This document shows positions 4,792 to 9,669 of a stretch of 9,669 bases of DNA, piece after piece. The notes beneath the pieces were generated by a model. That model saw only the letters and a program-made list of their open reading frames with translations, was not told the origin of the DNA and did not search any database. Numbering within the stretch: position 1 is the stretch's first letter; each line of letters starts with the position of its first letter. Source of the DNA: an uncultured Flavobacteriales bacterium (lineage in GTDB: Bacteria > Bacteroidota > Bacteroidia > Flavobacteriales_D > Sanyastnellaceae); assembly GCA_937890245.1 (NCBI GenBank), contig CALACF010000051.1, positions 1-9,669 on the forward strand, read 5' to 3'. Position numbers and translations under genes: made by a program.

Positions 4792-5105
4792 GCAAGAGTA
4801 AGAAAGTGAAATTTGGCATGAGGGTGGACCCCGACGCCACCCACCCCACCCTGGACGTGCATGGAAAAACCATCACCCTGACGACCAGAACCAAGCAAGT
4901 TCCCCAGGAGCAGGGTGACGACACCTTCGTCAAGATAGGGCGCAAGGACCCAGCCAAGGTGTTCGGAAGGGAGATCCACGGCACCCACATCACCGTAGGG
5001 GTGGACAACGAAGGGATTATTTGCGAGCTAAAGGTGTTCGGGCTGAAGGTGCCCGCTCCCGAAGAGTCGCCAGTGCCCCCACCCCAGGAGACAGTAGGCT
5101 CCTGA
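4788..5105 (+). CDS. hypothetical protein, 105 aa, DUF2283-like C-terminal strand pair
   Basis: The ATG lies within the four-base overlap with the upstream stop, so the gene is probably translated together with the HNH relative. A basic N-terminus (MSKSKKVKFGMRV) is followed by many short strands. Residues 64-85, HGTHITVGVDNEGIICELKV, resemble the strand-DxxGxI-strand signature of DUF2283-type small proteins, though the resemblance is modest. The tail (89-103) is rich in Pro and Glu and probably disordered. Its last 89 bases are antisense to the end of the PAS-domain gene. Function unknown. Confidence 0.7.
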   Translation: MSKSKKVKFGMRVDPDATHPTLDVHGKTITLTTRTKQVPQEQGDDTFVKIGRKDPAKVFGREIHGTHITVGVDNEGIICELKVFGLKVPAPEESPVPPPQETVGS

Positions 5106-5571
5106 CGTTGACTGGGATCGTGCGACCGTCCTTGTGCTTGACTATGCAGTCAACGCTCGTCACACGGTGGCGGCCGACCGCAACCGGCCCGTCCATGGCC
5201 TTCTGGAACCCCTCCATGTGCGCTTCCCTCGCACGCTGATCTGGCATCAGGAACTCCAGGCCGTAGCCGATAACTTCTGACGCCTGGAATCCAGTGAGAC
5301 TCATGGCGCCCGACGACCACGCCACAACGACCCCGTGGGAGTCAATCTCAACCACGGCCAGGGTGCTTTCCTTGACAGACTCAGTGTGGACACGGTTCAT
5401 CGCCATGCCCGACTGCTGCAACTCCGCCACGTCCACCTTCAGCTCAGCAGGGGACGTGCGCAGCTGGAAAACGAGCCACCCAATGAGGGGAAGAGCAAGG
5501 ACCATCATGCTCACCAGCACTTTCAGGAGAGTCTCGACTGTCTTTAGGAGGCGTTTTTCAATTTCAGTCAT
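5017..5571 (-). CDS. membrane-anchored PAS-domain sensor, coupled to holin
   Basis: The 184-aa protein has one membrane helix (about residues 15-37), a short linker helix (41-65) and a PAS domain (about 66-173). Typical PAS marks are LAVVEIDSHGVVVAWSSGA, a TGFQASEVIGYGLEFLMP segment, HKDGRTIPVNV and a final strand before RER. H118 after LMPDQRAREA and R136 in GRHRV stand where FixL oxygen sensors have their haem-ligand His and the Arg that contacts bound oxygen, so haem binding is possible; many PAS domains with similar residues bind none. No kinase, cyclase or DNA-binding output follows. AAGGA stands close before the ATG at 5571. The longer upstream frame would lie over the holin gene and is not used. 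The start overlaps the holin stop by eight bases. The last 89 bases overlap the opposite gene. Role inferred: sensing a small ligand or redox state at the membrane, possibly affecting lysis. Confidence 0.8.
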   Translation of the reverse strand: MTEIEKRLLKTVETLLKVLVSMMVLALPLIGWLVFQLRTSPAELKVDVAELQQSGMAMNRVHTESVKESTLAVVEIDSHGVVVAWSSGAMSLTGFQASEVIGYGLEFLMPDQRAREAHMEGFQKAMDGPVAVGRHRVTSVDCIVKHKDGRTIPVNVRSLLSPGVGALATLRERAPSARTPLARK

Positions 5572-5857
5572 ATCTTCCTTTTTCGGGCAGGCAGAGCTTT
5601 TTTGCGAGGGCAAACAGGAAATCAAGGAGCGTCGTGCCTCCGAACCCGGCCAGAGCTGACACACCGACCAACTTCCACACGGGGAGAGATTCGTAGAGGA
5701 ACATGGCGACAACTACTCCGAAGATGCCAGAGGTGAGCACGGCTGAGGCGACGATCCTGCGGTTGAGCTTACCCTCTGATCGAAGGAGGGCCGCCAGCCC
5801 GCCGAGGGACGATAGCAGCCACACGCTAGTGAAAACGATAATAGGGTCTTTGTACAT
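5564..5857 (-). CDS. holin-like protein with three membrane helices, 97 aa
   Basis: Three hydrophobic helices are visible at about residues 5-25, 35-54 and 60-84, the last containing SALAGFGGTTLLDF, followed by a short charged tail (KKLCLPEKGRYD). Length, helix number and the Gly-rich third helix fit three-helix phage holins, which open the inner membrane at a set time so that lysis can proceed. The exact Pfam holin family is not determined. The ATG at 5857 shares its A with the stop of the upstream 40-aa frame (TGATG). A GTG immediately before it is a possible alternative start. The gene ends inside the start region of the PAS gene, so all three are likely made from one mRNA. No endolysin gene is present in the window. 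Confidence 0.75.
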   Translation of the reverse strand: MYKDPIIVFTSVWLLSSLGGLAALLRSEGKLNRRIVASAVLTSGIFGVVVAMFLYESLPVWKLVGVSALAGFGGTTLLDFLFALAKKLCLPEKGRYD

Positions 5858-5979
5858 CACTTGTTCCGGGCCATCCTGCGCGTCAGGCCGAGCACAACTC
5901 TGCCCGCGTACACCTTTCCCGTGAGTTTGCGTGCGCGCAGGGGCTCTCGCCTCTGCCTGTCCCGTGTCTGCACCGTCAT
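5857..5979 (-). CDS. small basic peptide, 40 aa, upstream of holin
   Basis: From ATG 5979 to TGA 5857-5859 the frame encodes 40 residues, with about a third Arg or Lys (MTVQTRDRQRREPLRARK, then KVYAGRVVLGLTRRMARNK). Codons mostly end in G or C. The stop overlaps the holin ATG by one base (TGATG), a classic coupling arrangement. There is no Shine-Dalgarno sequence, but a promoter-like pair ends seven bases before the ATG. It could act in holin expression or be a small DNA- or RNA-binding peptide. It competes with a different frame extending the holin upstream, which has poorer codons. Moderate confidence. Confidence 0.5.
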   Translation of the reverse strand: MTVQTRDRQRREPLRARKLTGKVYAGRVVLGLTRRMARNK

Positions 5980-5986
5980 GCGTCGG

Positions 5987-6015
5987 ATTAAATAGCATTT
6001 CTTTTGGCGCTTTAA
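5987..6015 (-). promoter_or_regulatory. candidate promoter of the peptide-holin-PAS unit
   Basis: On the minus strand TTAAAG (6010-6015), 17 bases, then TTTAAT (5987-5992). The -10 ends seven bases before ATG 5979, so transcription would begin at or next to the start codon and give a leaderless mRNA. Confidence 0.45.
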
Positions 6016-6193
6016 GGTTGTAATCGCCACCTCGCCAGTCCCCGCCGACGCTTTCGTGTGTACGCCGGAATCAGAGAGTTAACGTATCCGGCCCACTTAC
6101 GAGATGGTGCGCGTTACACTGTTACTGCTGGTTGGTTGGGTTCTTCATAGCTGGTTCCCTTAGCTACACCGGGTGATCGCGTGCAATGCGCAT

Positions 6194-6220
6194 TTGACAC
6201 TCAACCCAATTTCGTATACA
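6194..6220 (+). promoter_or_regulatory. sigma70-like promoter giving a near-leaderless mRNA
   Basis: TTGACA (6194-6199), 15 bases, then TATACA (6215-6220), the same layout as at 4434-4460, with TCG or TTG directly before TATAC in both. The ATG is only nine bases after the -10. CGTAT and ATACG form a small inverted repeat over 6213-6228. Confidence 0.6.
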
Positions 6221-6229
6221 AAAATACGC

Positions 6230-6451
6230 ATGAACGACATCTCCACGTTTTCGGCTCTCATCGTGACCATTTCGAGCTTAACCCTCGGGGTTGCGCTGGG
6301 CTACGGCCTGGCGATGCGATCCGTGAAGAGGGCGTTCCAGAGCTACCTCAGGTGGCAGGCCAGCGGCACAGTCAACGACGCGAACTGGCGCACCAACTCA
6401 GACGCAGCTCGCGCCGTTCTGAAGCGTATTGGAATCGGAGGAGAACTATGA
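6230..6451 (+). CDS. single-helix membrane protein, 73 aa
   Basis: Residues 7-28 (FSALIVTISSLTLGVALGYG) form one membrane helix with no charged residue. It is followed by a basic segment, MRSVKRAFQSYLRW, and a soluble tail, so the C-terminus should be cytoplasmic. I do not recognise the family. The ATG directly follows a promoter -10 and has no Shine-Dalgarno sequence, so initiation is probably leaderless; this also excludes longer starts. Its last bases carry the Shine-Dalgarno sequence of the lipoprotein gene, and its TGA overlaps that gene's ATG (ATGA). A role at the envelope, shared with the lipoprotein, is likely from context. Confidence 0.75.
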   Translation: MNDISTFSALIVTISSLTLGVALGYGLAMRSVKRAFQSYLRWQASGTVNDANWRTNSDAARAVLKRIGIGGEL

Positions 6452-6804
6452 CAGGTATGACCCCAATAAAAAAATTGATCCAAATCACAGCGATGTGGTG
6501 CATTGTGGTGTGCGGCGCAGCGGGGTGCAGCACGCCCCGAGCACTCGCCTACAACTTCACCGTGGCCAACAACACGCGCTACCACCTCGATTTATACCGG
6601 GACGGGGATCAGGTGGGCCACCGCATGGAGCCGGGCGACGTGATCAACTTCGGGTCTGGATGGCGCAGCCGCGTCGAAGTGCTGGCGATAGGGTGGGACG
6701 ATAACGGAAAACTGGTCGGAGCTCACACCATCTACCTCGTGGACAAGAGTCTCAACACCTGGGCCGTCACTCACCTCCAAGCACCCCACACTCCCTACCC
6801 GTGA
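6448..6804 (+). CDS. small lipoprotein, 118 aa
   Basis: The N-terminus has Lys residues (8, 9), a hydrophobic core (ITAMWCIVVCGA) and a lipobox-like AAGC with the lipidated Cys at 27, followed by STP. The mature part (about 90 residues) is mostly strands: YNFTVANNTRYHLDLYRDG, then VGHRMEPGDVINFGSGW, then RSRVEVLAIGWDDNG and HTIYLVD. This suggests a small beta-sandwich outside the cytoplasm. GGAGGAG (6437-6443) stands four bases before the ATG at 6448; a second ATG at 6457 is possible. It is not Pro-rich like Rz1-type spanins, so a spanin role is not supported. Superinfection exclusion or a receptor-blocking lipoprotein is one option, by context only. Ser28 after the Cys favours the outer membrane. 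Confidence 0.75.
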   Translation: MTGMTPIKKLIQITAMWCIVVCGAAGCSTPRALAYNFTVANNTRYHLDLYRDGDQVGHRMEPGDVINFGSGWRSRVEVLAIGWDDNGKLVGAHTIYLVDKSLNTWAVTHLQAPHTPYP

Positions 6805-7055
6805 GCCGCTACTACCAATTCAAAACGTGCAACAACGAGTGGATCTACGACTCGGAGAAGGACGTGTTCAAAAGCGTCAACCGGGCCAAGGTGAAGACGG
6901 TACACCCCGGCAAGCCCACGCACAAGGCCCTCACGGAGACGATGGCTATCCAGAAGAAGGGCGAGAGCAGCCTGAGCCAGGACTCGGCTGATCAACTCCG
7001 AAAGGATGCCGCGTGGGAGCACTGGGCCAAGCAAAACGAGGGAAAACCAACTTAA
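6801..7055 (+). CDS. hypothetical charged protein, 84 aa
   Basis: The GTG start overlaps the lipoprotein stop by four bases (GTGA), so translation is probably coupled. The N-terminal third is likely strands (RYYQFKTCNNEWIYDSEKD), the rest Lys/Glu/Gln-rich and helical, ending AAWEHWAKQNEGKPT. There is no signal peptide or membrane helix despite the membrane-protein neighbours. I do not recognise it. Function unknown. Confidence 0.7.
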   Translation: MSRYYQFKTCNNEWIYDSEKDVFKSVNRAKVKTVHPGKPTHKALTETMAIQKKGESSLSQDSADQLRKDAAWEHWAKQNEGKPT

Positions 7056-7056
7056 C

Positions 7057-7344
7057 CTAGAATCCGGGAGGAGTAACGTGGAGCAGTTGATCGACGACGC
7101 TCTCGGCAGCCATACGATCTGGCGGTCCTGTCGGTCGCGTGCGTGGGTTTGACGGTGGCTGCGTGGCTGTGGCCCGATCAGTTACCATGTTGACGGCACT
7201 CCGGCCTGGCACTACACCGTTCCCCATCCGCGTGAGCTGGTCCAGGGTGTAGAACTGCCCGCCCATGGCGCGCTTGACTATCCCCGTCTGGTCAGGGCCT
7301 GGGGAGGGGGCTACGCCGCCATCAAAACGTTCTTCGACTTTCAC
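7057..7344 (-). CDS. short ORF with a methyltransferase motif-X-like segment
   Basis: The GTG start at 7344 overlaps the stop of the Cys-rich gene by four bases (GTGA). Residues 30-55 read QFYTLDQLTRMGNGVVPGRS. The core LTRMGNGVVP is like conserved motif X near the C-terminus of cytosine-5 DNA methyltransferases (R.GNAVVP). None of the catalytic motifs (PC, ENV) is present in this ORF or upstream, so if related it is a fragment. The last third (Pro, Arg, Thr-rich) overlaps the plus-strand gene at 7078 in antisense and looks less protein-like. The coupling supports translation; the motif match supports the middle part. The identity is tentative. Confidence 0.4.
   Translation of the reverse strand: MKVEERFDGGVAPSPGPDQTGIVKRAMGGQFYTLDQLTRMGNGVVPGRSAVNMVTDRATATQPPSNPRTRPTGPPDRMAAESVVDQLLHVTPPGF
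7078..7193 (+). pseudogene. small membrane-peptide gene with one frame break
   Basis: GGGAGGAG (7067-7074) precedes GTG 7078, which reads MEQLIDDALGSH and then runs into Trp/Cys/Arg-rich sequence and a TGA at 7150-7152 (24 aa). Shifting frame by one base near 7113-7116, the sequence reads DLAVLSVACVGLTVAAWLWP and then DQLPC, a good membrane helix, to TGA 7191-7193. The second part has no start codon or ribosome site of its own. Together they would make a peptide of about 39 residues. So either a base is missing in this copy or in the sequence. The gene also lies antisense to the minus-strand frame at 7057-7344, so one of the two may not be real. Confidence 0.45.
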
Positions 7345-7886
7345 AGCTTAACTACGGGAGGCTTTCCTGCTCGCTTGAGTTGGCGATTCTGCATGGCCAG
7401 CCGGATTTCCTTCCCGCGCTCGACGCCCCATCCCAACACCCACTTCCCCTTGGGGCACAGTTCGCTGGCCATCCTCGACTTGACAGCCAGGTAGCAGCCA
7501 CACGCGGAGCATTTCAGGCCCTTCTTGAATTCGCACGCGGAACACGTCTCTTTGCGCTTTGCGAGGTAATCCTTGCCCGTGATGGGGTAGCCGTAGAATC
7601 TCCACCTCCTGAACGCAACCCGGAGCTTCTTCAGTGCCTCCCAGAGGTTTTTCGGAGGTTTTCCGCAGTCGCACTCGCGCTTCGCGGCCGGGGCATCCGC
7701 GACAAGAGGGGTGGCTGGCTTGTCGGGATCGTAGCCAGCAGAGTAGACGGGCTTGAACTTCTTTATGGGGCATCCGGTAGGGGACGTGGTGACGTGGCCC
7801 TTGCGGCAGTTGTACCCATCCCAGAAGTCGCAGGCCGCGCAGTGACCCTTGATCCGCTCCTGCATGTAGTCATAGTGTCCGCTCAT
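7341..7886 (-). CDS. Cys-rich putative zinc-binding protein, 181 aa
   Basis: Twelve Cys fall in two outer clusters and one centre pair. Cluster 1 is C16-x2-C19-x7-C27-x11-C39; the centre pair is C72 and C74; cluster 2 is C115-x2-C118-x7-C126-x2-C129-x-C131-x12-C144. Cluster 2 has the form CSACEF...CSACGCYL.VKSR....CPKGKW, a pattern I associate with small phage proteins of the DUF6171 kind. Both clusters share C-x2-C-x7-C and end in a CP followed by Lys, so they look like a duplicated zinc ribbon joined by a basic helix (82-97, KNLWEALKKLRVAFRRWR). Nucleic-acid or protein binding is likely; the exact role is unknown. A promoter-like pair ends 11 bases before ATG 7886 and there is no Shine-Dalgarno sequence. 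A longer frame from 8105 would cross the promoter and is rejected. Confidence 0.8.
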   Translation of the reverse strand: MSGHYDYMQERIKGHCAACDFWDGYNCRKGHVTTSPTGCPIKKFKPVYSAGYDPDKPATPLVADAPAAKRECDCGKPPKNLWEALKKLRVAFRRWRFYGYPITGKDYLAKRKETCSACEFKKGLKCSACGCYLAVKSRMASELCPKGKWVLGWGVERGKEIRLAMQNRQLKRAGKPPVVKL

Positions 7887-7897
7887 GTTGAGTAAAA

Positions 7898-7926
7898 ATT
7901 GTAGACAAAATCGGGCATACCTGTAA
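7898..7926 (-). promoter_or_regulatory. promoter of the Cys-rich gene
   Basis: On the minus strand TTACAG (7921-7926), 17 bases, then TACAAT (7898-7903), with the ATG 11 bases further on. The -10 region TTTTGTCTACAA is identical to a segment upstream of the tRNA-like gene (2050-2061). Confidence 0.55.
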
Positions 7927-7927
7927 T
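7899..7927 (+). promoter_or_regulatory. opposite-facing promoter over the same bases
   Basis: On the plus strand TTGTAG (7899-7904), 17 bases, then TGTAAT (7922-7927). It would drive the gene at 7979 with a leader of about 45 bases. It overlaps the minus-strand promoter almost completely, so the two units should compete for polymerase. Confidence 0.4.
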
Positions 7928-7978
7928 GGTGCCACACATAAGAACGCGGCTCAATAATGTTTCCACGTTCTACTCGCC

Positions 7979-8353
7979 ATGAGCACGCCAATCCAACGAG
8001 CACTGGATTCCCTGAACCATGCTTTCGCAATTGACCCGTTCGCGATGCGATCCATCCTCTGTGCCCAGGTCCCATGCGCCAGGGAGTTGGCCTATGATCA
8101 TCCATTCGTGCAGGTGGCGGTCATTGAAGGGGCCGTTTGCCGAGACGGAGCCGTACACGAAGACTCGCACACCCTAAGCACCATGGGCCTGCTCAATGGC
8201 GCCATCGAAGCCGCCACGGGCGAATGCATCGCCAGCATGTGGAGTAAGGAGGCGAACGCCAGAGGTGAATACACTTTCCTGGGCTTCTGCGTCTACGCGC
8301 AACCCAAAGTCAAACCCACCGTAAAACCCGAAGAAAAAAGTGAAAAAGCTTAA
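7979..8353 (+). CDS. conserved-looking hypothetical protein, 124 aa
   Basis: The N-terminal part, MSTPIQRALDSLNHAFAIDP, then MRSILCAQVPCARELAYDHP and FVQVAV, follows a pattern I associate with uncharacterised phage proteins (helix, then a short VPC...L..HP..QV segment). A central region with LLNGAIEAATGECIASMW and a strand, YTFLGFCVYAQ, follows, and then a Lys/Pro/Glu tail. It has no membrane helix. The ATG lacks a Shine-Dalgarno sequence; GTTCTACTCG stands two bases before it and also precedes the gene at 2411. Its last 14 bases overlap the lipoprotein gene, so it may be translated together with the two genes after it. Function unknown. Confidence 0.75.
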   Translation: MSTPIQRALDSLNHAFAIDPFAMRSILCAQVPCARELAYDHPFVQVAVIEGAVCRDGAVHEDSHTLSTMGLLNGAIEAATGECIASMWSKEANARGEYTFLGFCVYAQPKVKPTVKPEEKSEKA

Positions 8354-9218
8354 ATTATTCCCCGCAGTAATCGCCCTGGCCCTTCTGGCAGGCTGCGCAT
8401 CCCCCGGCCTCAACAAGCAGCAGAAGCGCGCTGTTTCCTCCTACGCTCAGTCCGCTCAGGCCCTCAACGGAATGGCGGGACAGGAGTTCCTTGCCATCAG
8501 GAACCAGGTGATCGAGCTGAACAAGCTCACGGCCGCCTTCAGCCCGACGTGGGACGCCGAGGACAAGGATTTCGACCGTGCGTTGAACGTAGTCGACACC
8601 CGCACCCGAGTGAAAGCTGTGGCGACGCTGAGGAGCTACGCTGAGCTTCTATCCGGTTTTGTGGACGATTGGGAGGACGACCGGATCAAGGGCGCTGCCG
8701 CCAACTTCGTTTCCAACGTGCGCGACCTCGACTCGAACCAGAAGATCGACGACAACTACCTGAACGTTTTCGAGAAGGTAGTCACCGGTATCGGCCGCAT
8801 TTTCGTGGAGAAGAAGAAAAAGGAGGCTGTGGTTGCCGTGGTTGCCATGTCCCACGAACAGGTCGCCCACCTCTGCGACCTGCTTATCAAGGATTTCAGT
8901 GGCGTAGGCGGCTATACGTCGCAACTCGTGACCACCGCCAGCCAAACGCTGGTCGCCGCCGACTCATACCTCAGGAAGTCGGGTGAGCAGCCGGGCCGGG
9001 ATTCGGCTGTGGAAGCATACGATCTCGGCCAGCTGGCTCTCCAGCGGCACGCAGAGCTTCATGCGGGCATATCCGAGGCTGCCGAGCATATGAAGCAGGC
9101 AAACACGGATTTGGTTGATGTACTCAGAGAGAAGAAGCCCCAGCCTTTCAAGTCATTCGCGCACTTTAAACTAACCGTCGAGGCCCTCGCTGAGACAGCA
9201 CAATACTACACACGATGA
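8340..9218 (+). CDS. large helical lipoprotein, 292 aa
   Basis: The GTG start at 8340 gives a standard lipoprotein signal: MKKLKLFPAVIALALLAGC, with lipobox LAGC (16-19) and lipidated Cys19 followed by Ala-Ser, which favours the outer membrane. The mature protein is almost all helical, rich in Ala, Asp, Lys, Gln and Val, with likely coiled-coil stretches (45-66, 240-275). A basic run (EKKKKEAVVAV) lies near the middle. It has no enzyme motif I can see. It overlaps the upstream gene by 14 bases, and its TGA overlaps the next ATG (ATGA). The following helical gene is probably its partner. Possibly a lysogenic-conversion or envelope gene carried by the phage; this is inference. Confidence 0.8.
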   Translation: MKKLKLFPAVIALALLAGCASPGLNKQQKRAVSSYAQSAQALNGMAGQEFLAIRNQVIELNKLTAAFSPTWDAEDKDFDRALNVVDTRTRVKAVATLRSYAELLSGFVDDWEDDRIKGAAANFVSNVRDLDSNQKIDDNYLNVFEKVVTGIGRIFVEKKKKEAVVAVVAMSHEQVAHLCDLLIKDFSGVGGYTSQLVTTASQTLVAADSYLRKSGEQPGRDSAVEAYDLGQLALQRHAELHAGISEAAEHMKQANTDLVDVLREKKPQPFKSFAHFKLTVEALAETAQYYTR

Positions 9219-9526
9219 GCACAATTGGAAAAAATCTAAATGAGGTCCTCATGGACACAACCATGGTGATCCTCTTCGCACCGGACGGCCCAGATCGCGA
9301 CAAGCTGGTCGAGGAGCACGCCAACCTGTCCGAGAAGATGCAGGACCTGATCGATAAGTCGATCATGGAGGGCACGGTTGAGTACGACGCAGCCATTGCC
9401 GCCCTGGAAGAGGCGTCGGAGATGCTCGACGTGGCCAAGGCGGACGTGAACAAGATTGTGGGCGTGATCGAGAAGATCGCCAAAGCCGCCAAGGTTGTCG
9501 GCGAGCTGGTCAGCACCCTGGCGTGA
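9215..9526 (+). CDS. small helical protein, 103 aa, partner of the lipoprotein
   Basis: The ATG sits in the four-base overlap with the lipoprotein stop. After about 30 residues the sequence is all amphipathic helix: KLVEEHANLSEKMQDLIDKS, then an Ala/Glu-rich EYDAAIAALEEASEMLDVAK, then NKIVGVIEKIAKAAKVVGEL. The even heptad spacing suggests a coiled coil or helical bundle. It has no signal peptide, so it is probably cytoplasmic unless it associates with the membrane through its amphipathic C-terminus. The similar helical style of the neighbour suggests the two interact. Function unknown. Confidence 0.75.
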   Translation: MSTIGKNLNEVLMDTTMVILFAPDGPDRDKLVEEHANLSEKMQDLIDKSIMEGTVEYDAAIAALEEASEMLDVAKADVNKIVGVIEKIAKAAKVVGELVSTLA

Positions 9527-9560
9527 CACTTACCTGCCGTTGTGATCCCAAGACTGCGAT

Positions 9561-9669
9561 CTAAGCAACTTTCACACCATAAACGCCGCCAGCTTCCTTG
9601 CGCATGAGGTTGTCCTGATCCGCATTCGCGTCGCTTTTTCCGTTTTTGTAAGCGGCTCTCTCGATCCTG
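9561..9669 (-). CDS. C-terminus of a gene entering from the right (partial)
   Basis: On the minus strand a frame is open from the window edge to TAG at 9561-9563. It encodes about 35 residues, including YKNGKSDANADQDNLMRKEA and ending GGVYGVKVA, with protein-like composition and preferred codons. It converges on the plus-strand gene ending at 9526, with 34 bases between them and no clear terminator. The piece is too short to identify. Confidence 0.6.
   Translation of the reverse strand, partial: RIERAAYKNGKSDANADQDNLMRKEAGGVYGVKVA

Larger units (their letters stand above)
5980..6229. other. divergent intergenic region, 250 bp
   Basis: It separates the minus-strand holin unit from the plus-strand unit starting at 6230 and carries a promoter-like pair at each end. 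In between I see a 6-bp inverted repeat, GCCGGA (6064-6069) and TCCGGC (6087-6092), and a 5-bp one, TAGCT (6148-6152) and AGCTA (6162-6166). No convincing tRNA or terminator is present. Two very short open frames at 6058-6150 and 6104-6163 lack ribosome sites. Confidence 0.5.

Noticed and set aside
6058..6163. Two tiny plus-strand frames, 30 codons from GTG 6058 and 19 hydrophobic codons from ATG 6104
   Set aside because: Both look slightly protein-like but overlap each other, lack ribosome sites and have no coupling.
7380..7895. Plus-strand open frame of 171 codons
   Set aside because: It is antisense to the Cys-rich gene, whose Cys clusters and codons make the minus strand the real one.
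1..9669. CRISPR arrays, insertion sequences and rho-independent terminators
   Set aside because: No spaced repeat array, no transposase with inverted ends, and no GC hairpin followed by a T run could be found by eye.

Overview
The window looks like an accessory/lysis stretch of a tailed bacteriophage (or prophage) of a Gram-negative host. It is GC-rich by eye and packed with small genes that share 4-base stop/start overlaps. It encodes a three-helix holin-like protein, a beta-rich protein resembling virion proteins, an HNH-endonuclease relative, a tRNA-like gene with an encoded CCA end, two lipoprotein signal peptides with lipobox cysteines, and many short unrecognised proteins. No integrase, replication or packaging gene and no endolysin is visible, so lifestyle and host cannot be fixed.

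Layout: transcription changes strand about eight times. (1) Plus: tail of an unknown gene, then a 351-aa protein made of alpha-beta-beta units (63-1118). (2) Minus: tRNA-like gene (2004-1929), small basic protein with a probable frameshift (1790-1538), small beta-rich putative virion protein (1464-1108). (3) Plus, 2087-5105: eight small overlapping genes, including a single-helix membrane peptide (3398-3550), a very acidic Trp-rich protein (3814-4419) and an HNH-family protein that has lost its catalytic His (4480-4791). (4) Minus, 5979-5017: 40-aa basic peptide, holin, and a membrane-anchored PAS-domain protein, each overlapping the next. (5) Plus, 6230-7193: membrane peptide, lipoprotein, unknown protein and a broken membrane peptide. 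(6) Minus, 7886-7057: a 12-Cys putative zinc protein and a short ORF carrying a motif like motif X of cytosine methyltransferases. (7) Plus, 7979-9526: conserved-looking hypothetical, a large lipoprotein and a helical partner. (8) Minus: C-terminus of a gene entering from the right edge.

The most promising system is the holin/PAS pair. A PAS domain with His and Arg where FixL-type oxygen sensors place their haem contacts is tethered to the membrane by one helix, has no kinase output, and starts inside the last codons of the holin gene. A sensory input to lysis timing is a testable inference.

A second theme is regulatory. The first gene of several transcription units has a promoter-like -10 box only 7-11 bases from its ATG and no Shine-Dalgarno sequence, suggesting leaderless mRNAs, while internal genes use Shine-Dalgarno sites or stop/start overlaps. 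Palindromes and 9-bp direct repeats with an 11-bp period lie in front of several genes and look like operators. Two small genes (1538-1790 and 7078-7193) each read as one good protein only after a one-base frame change; these could be true mutations or base-call errors.
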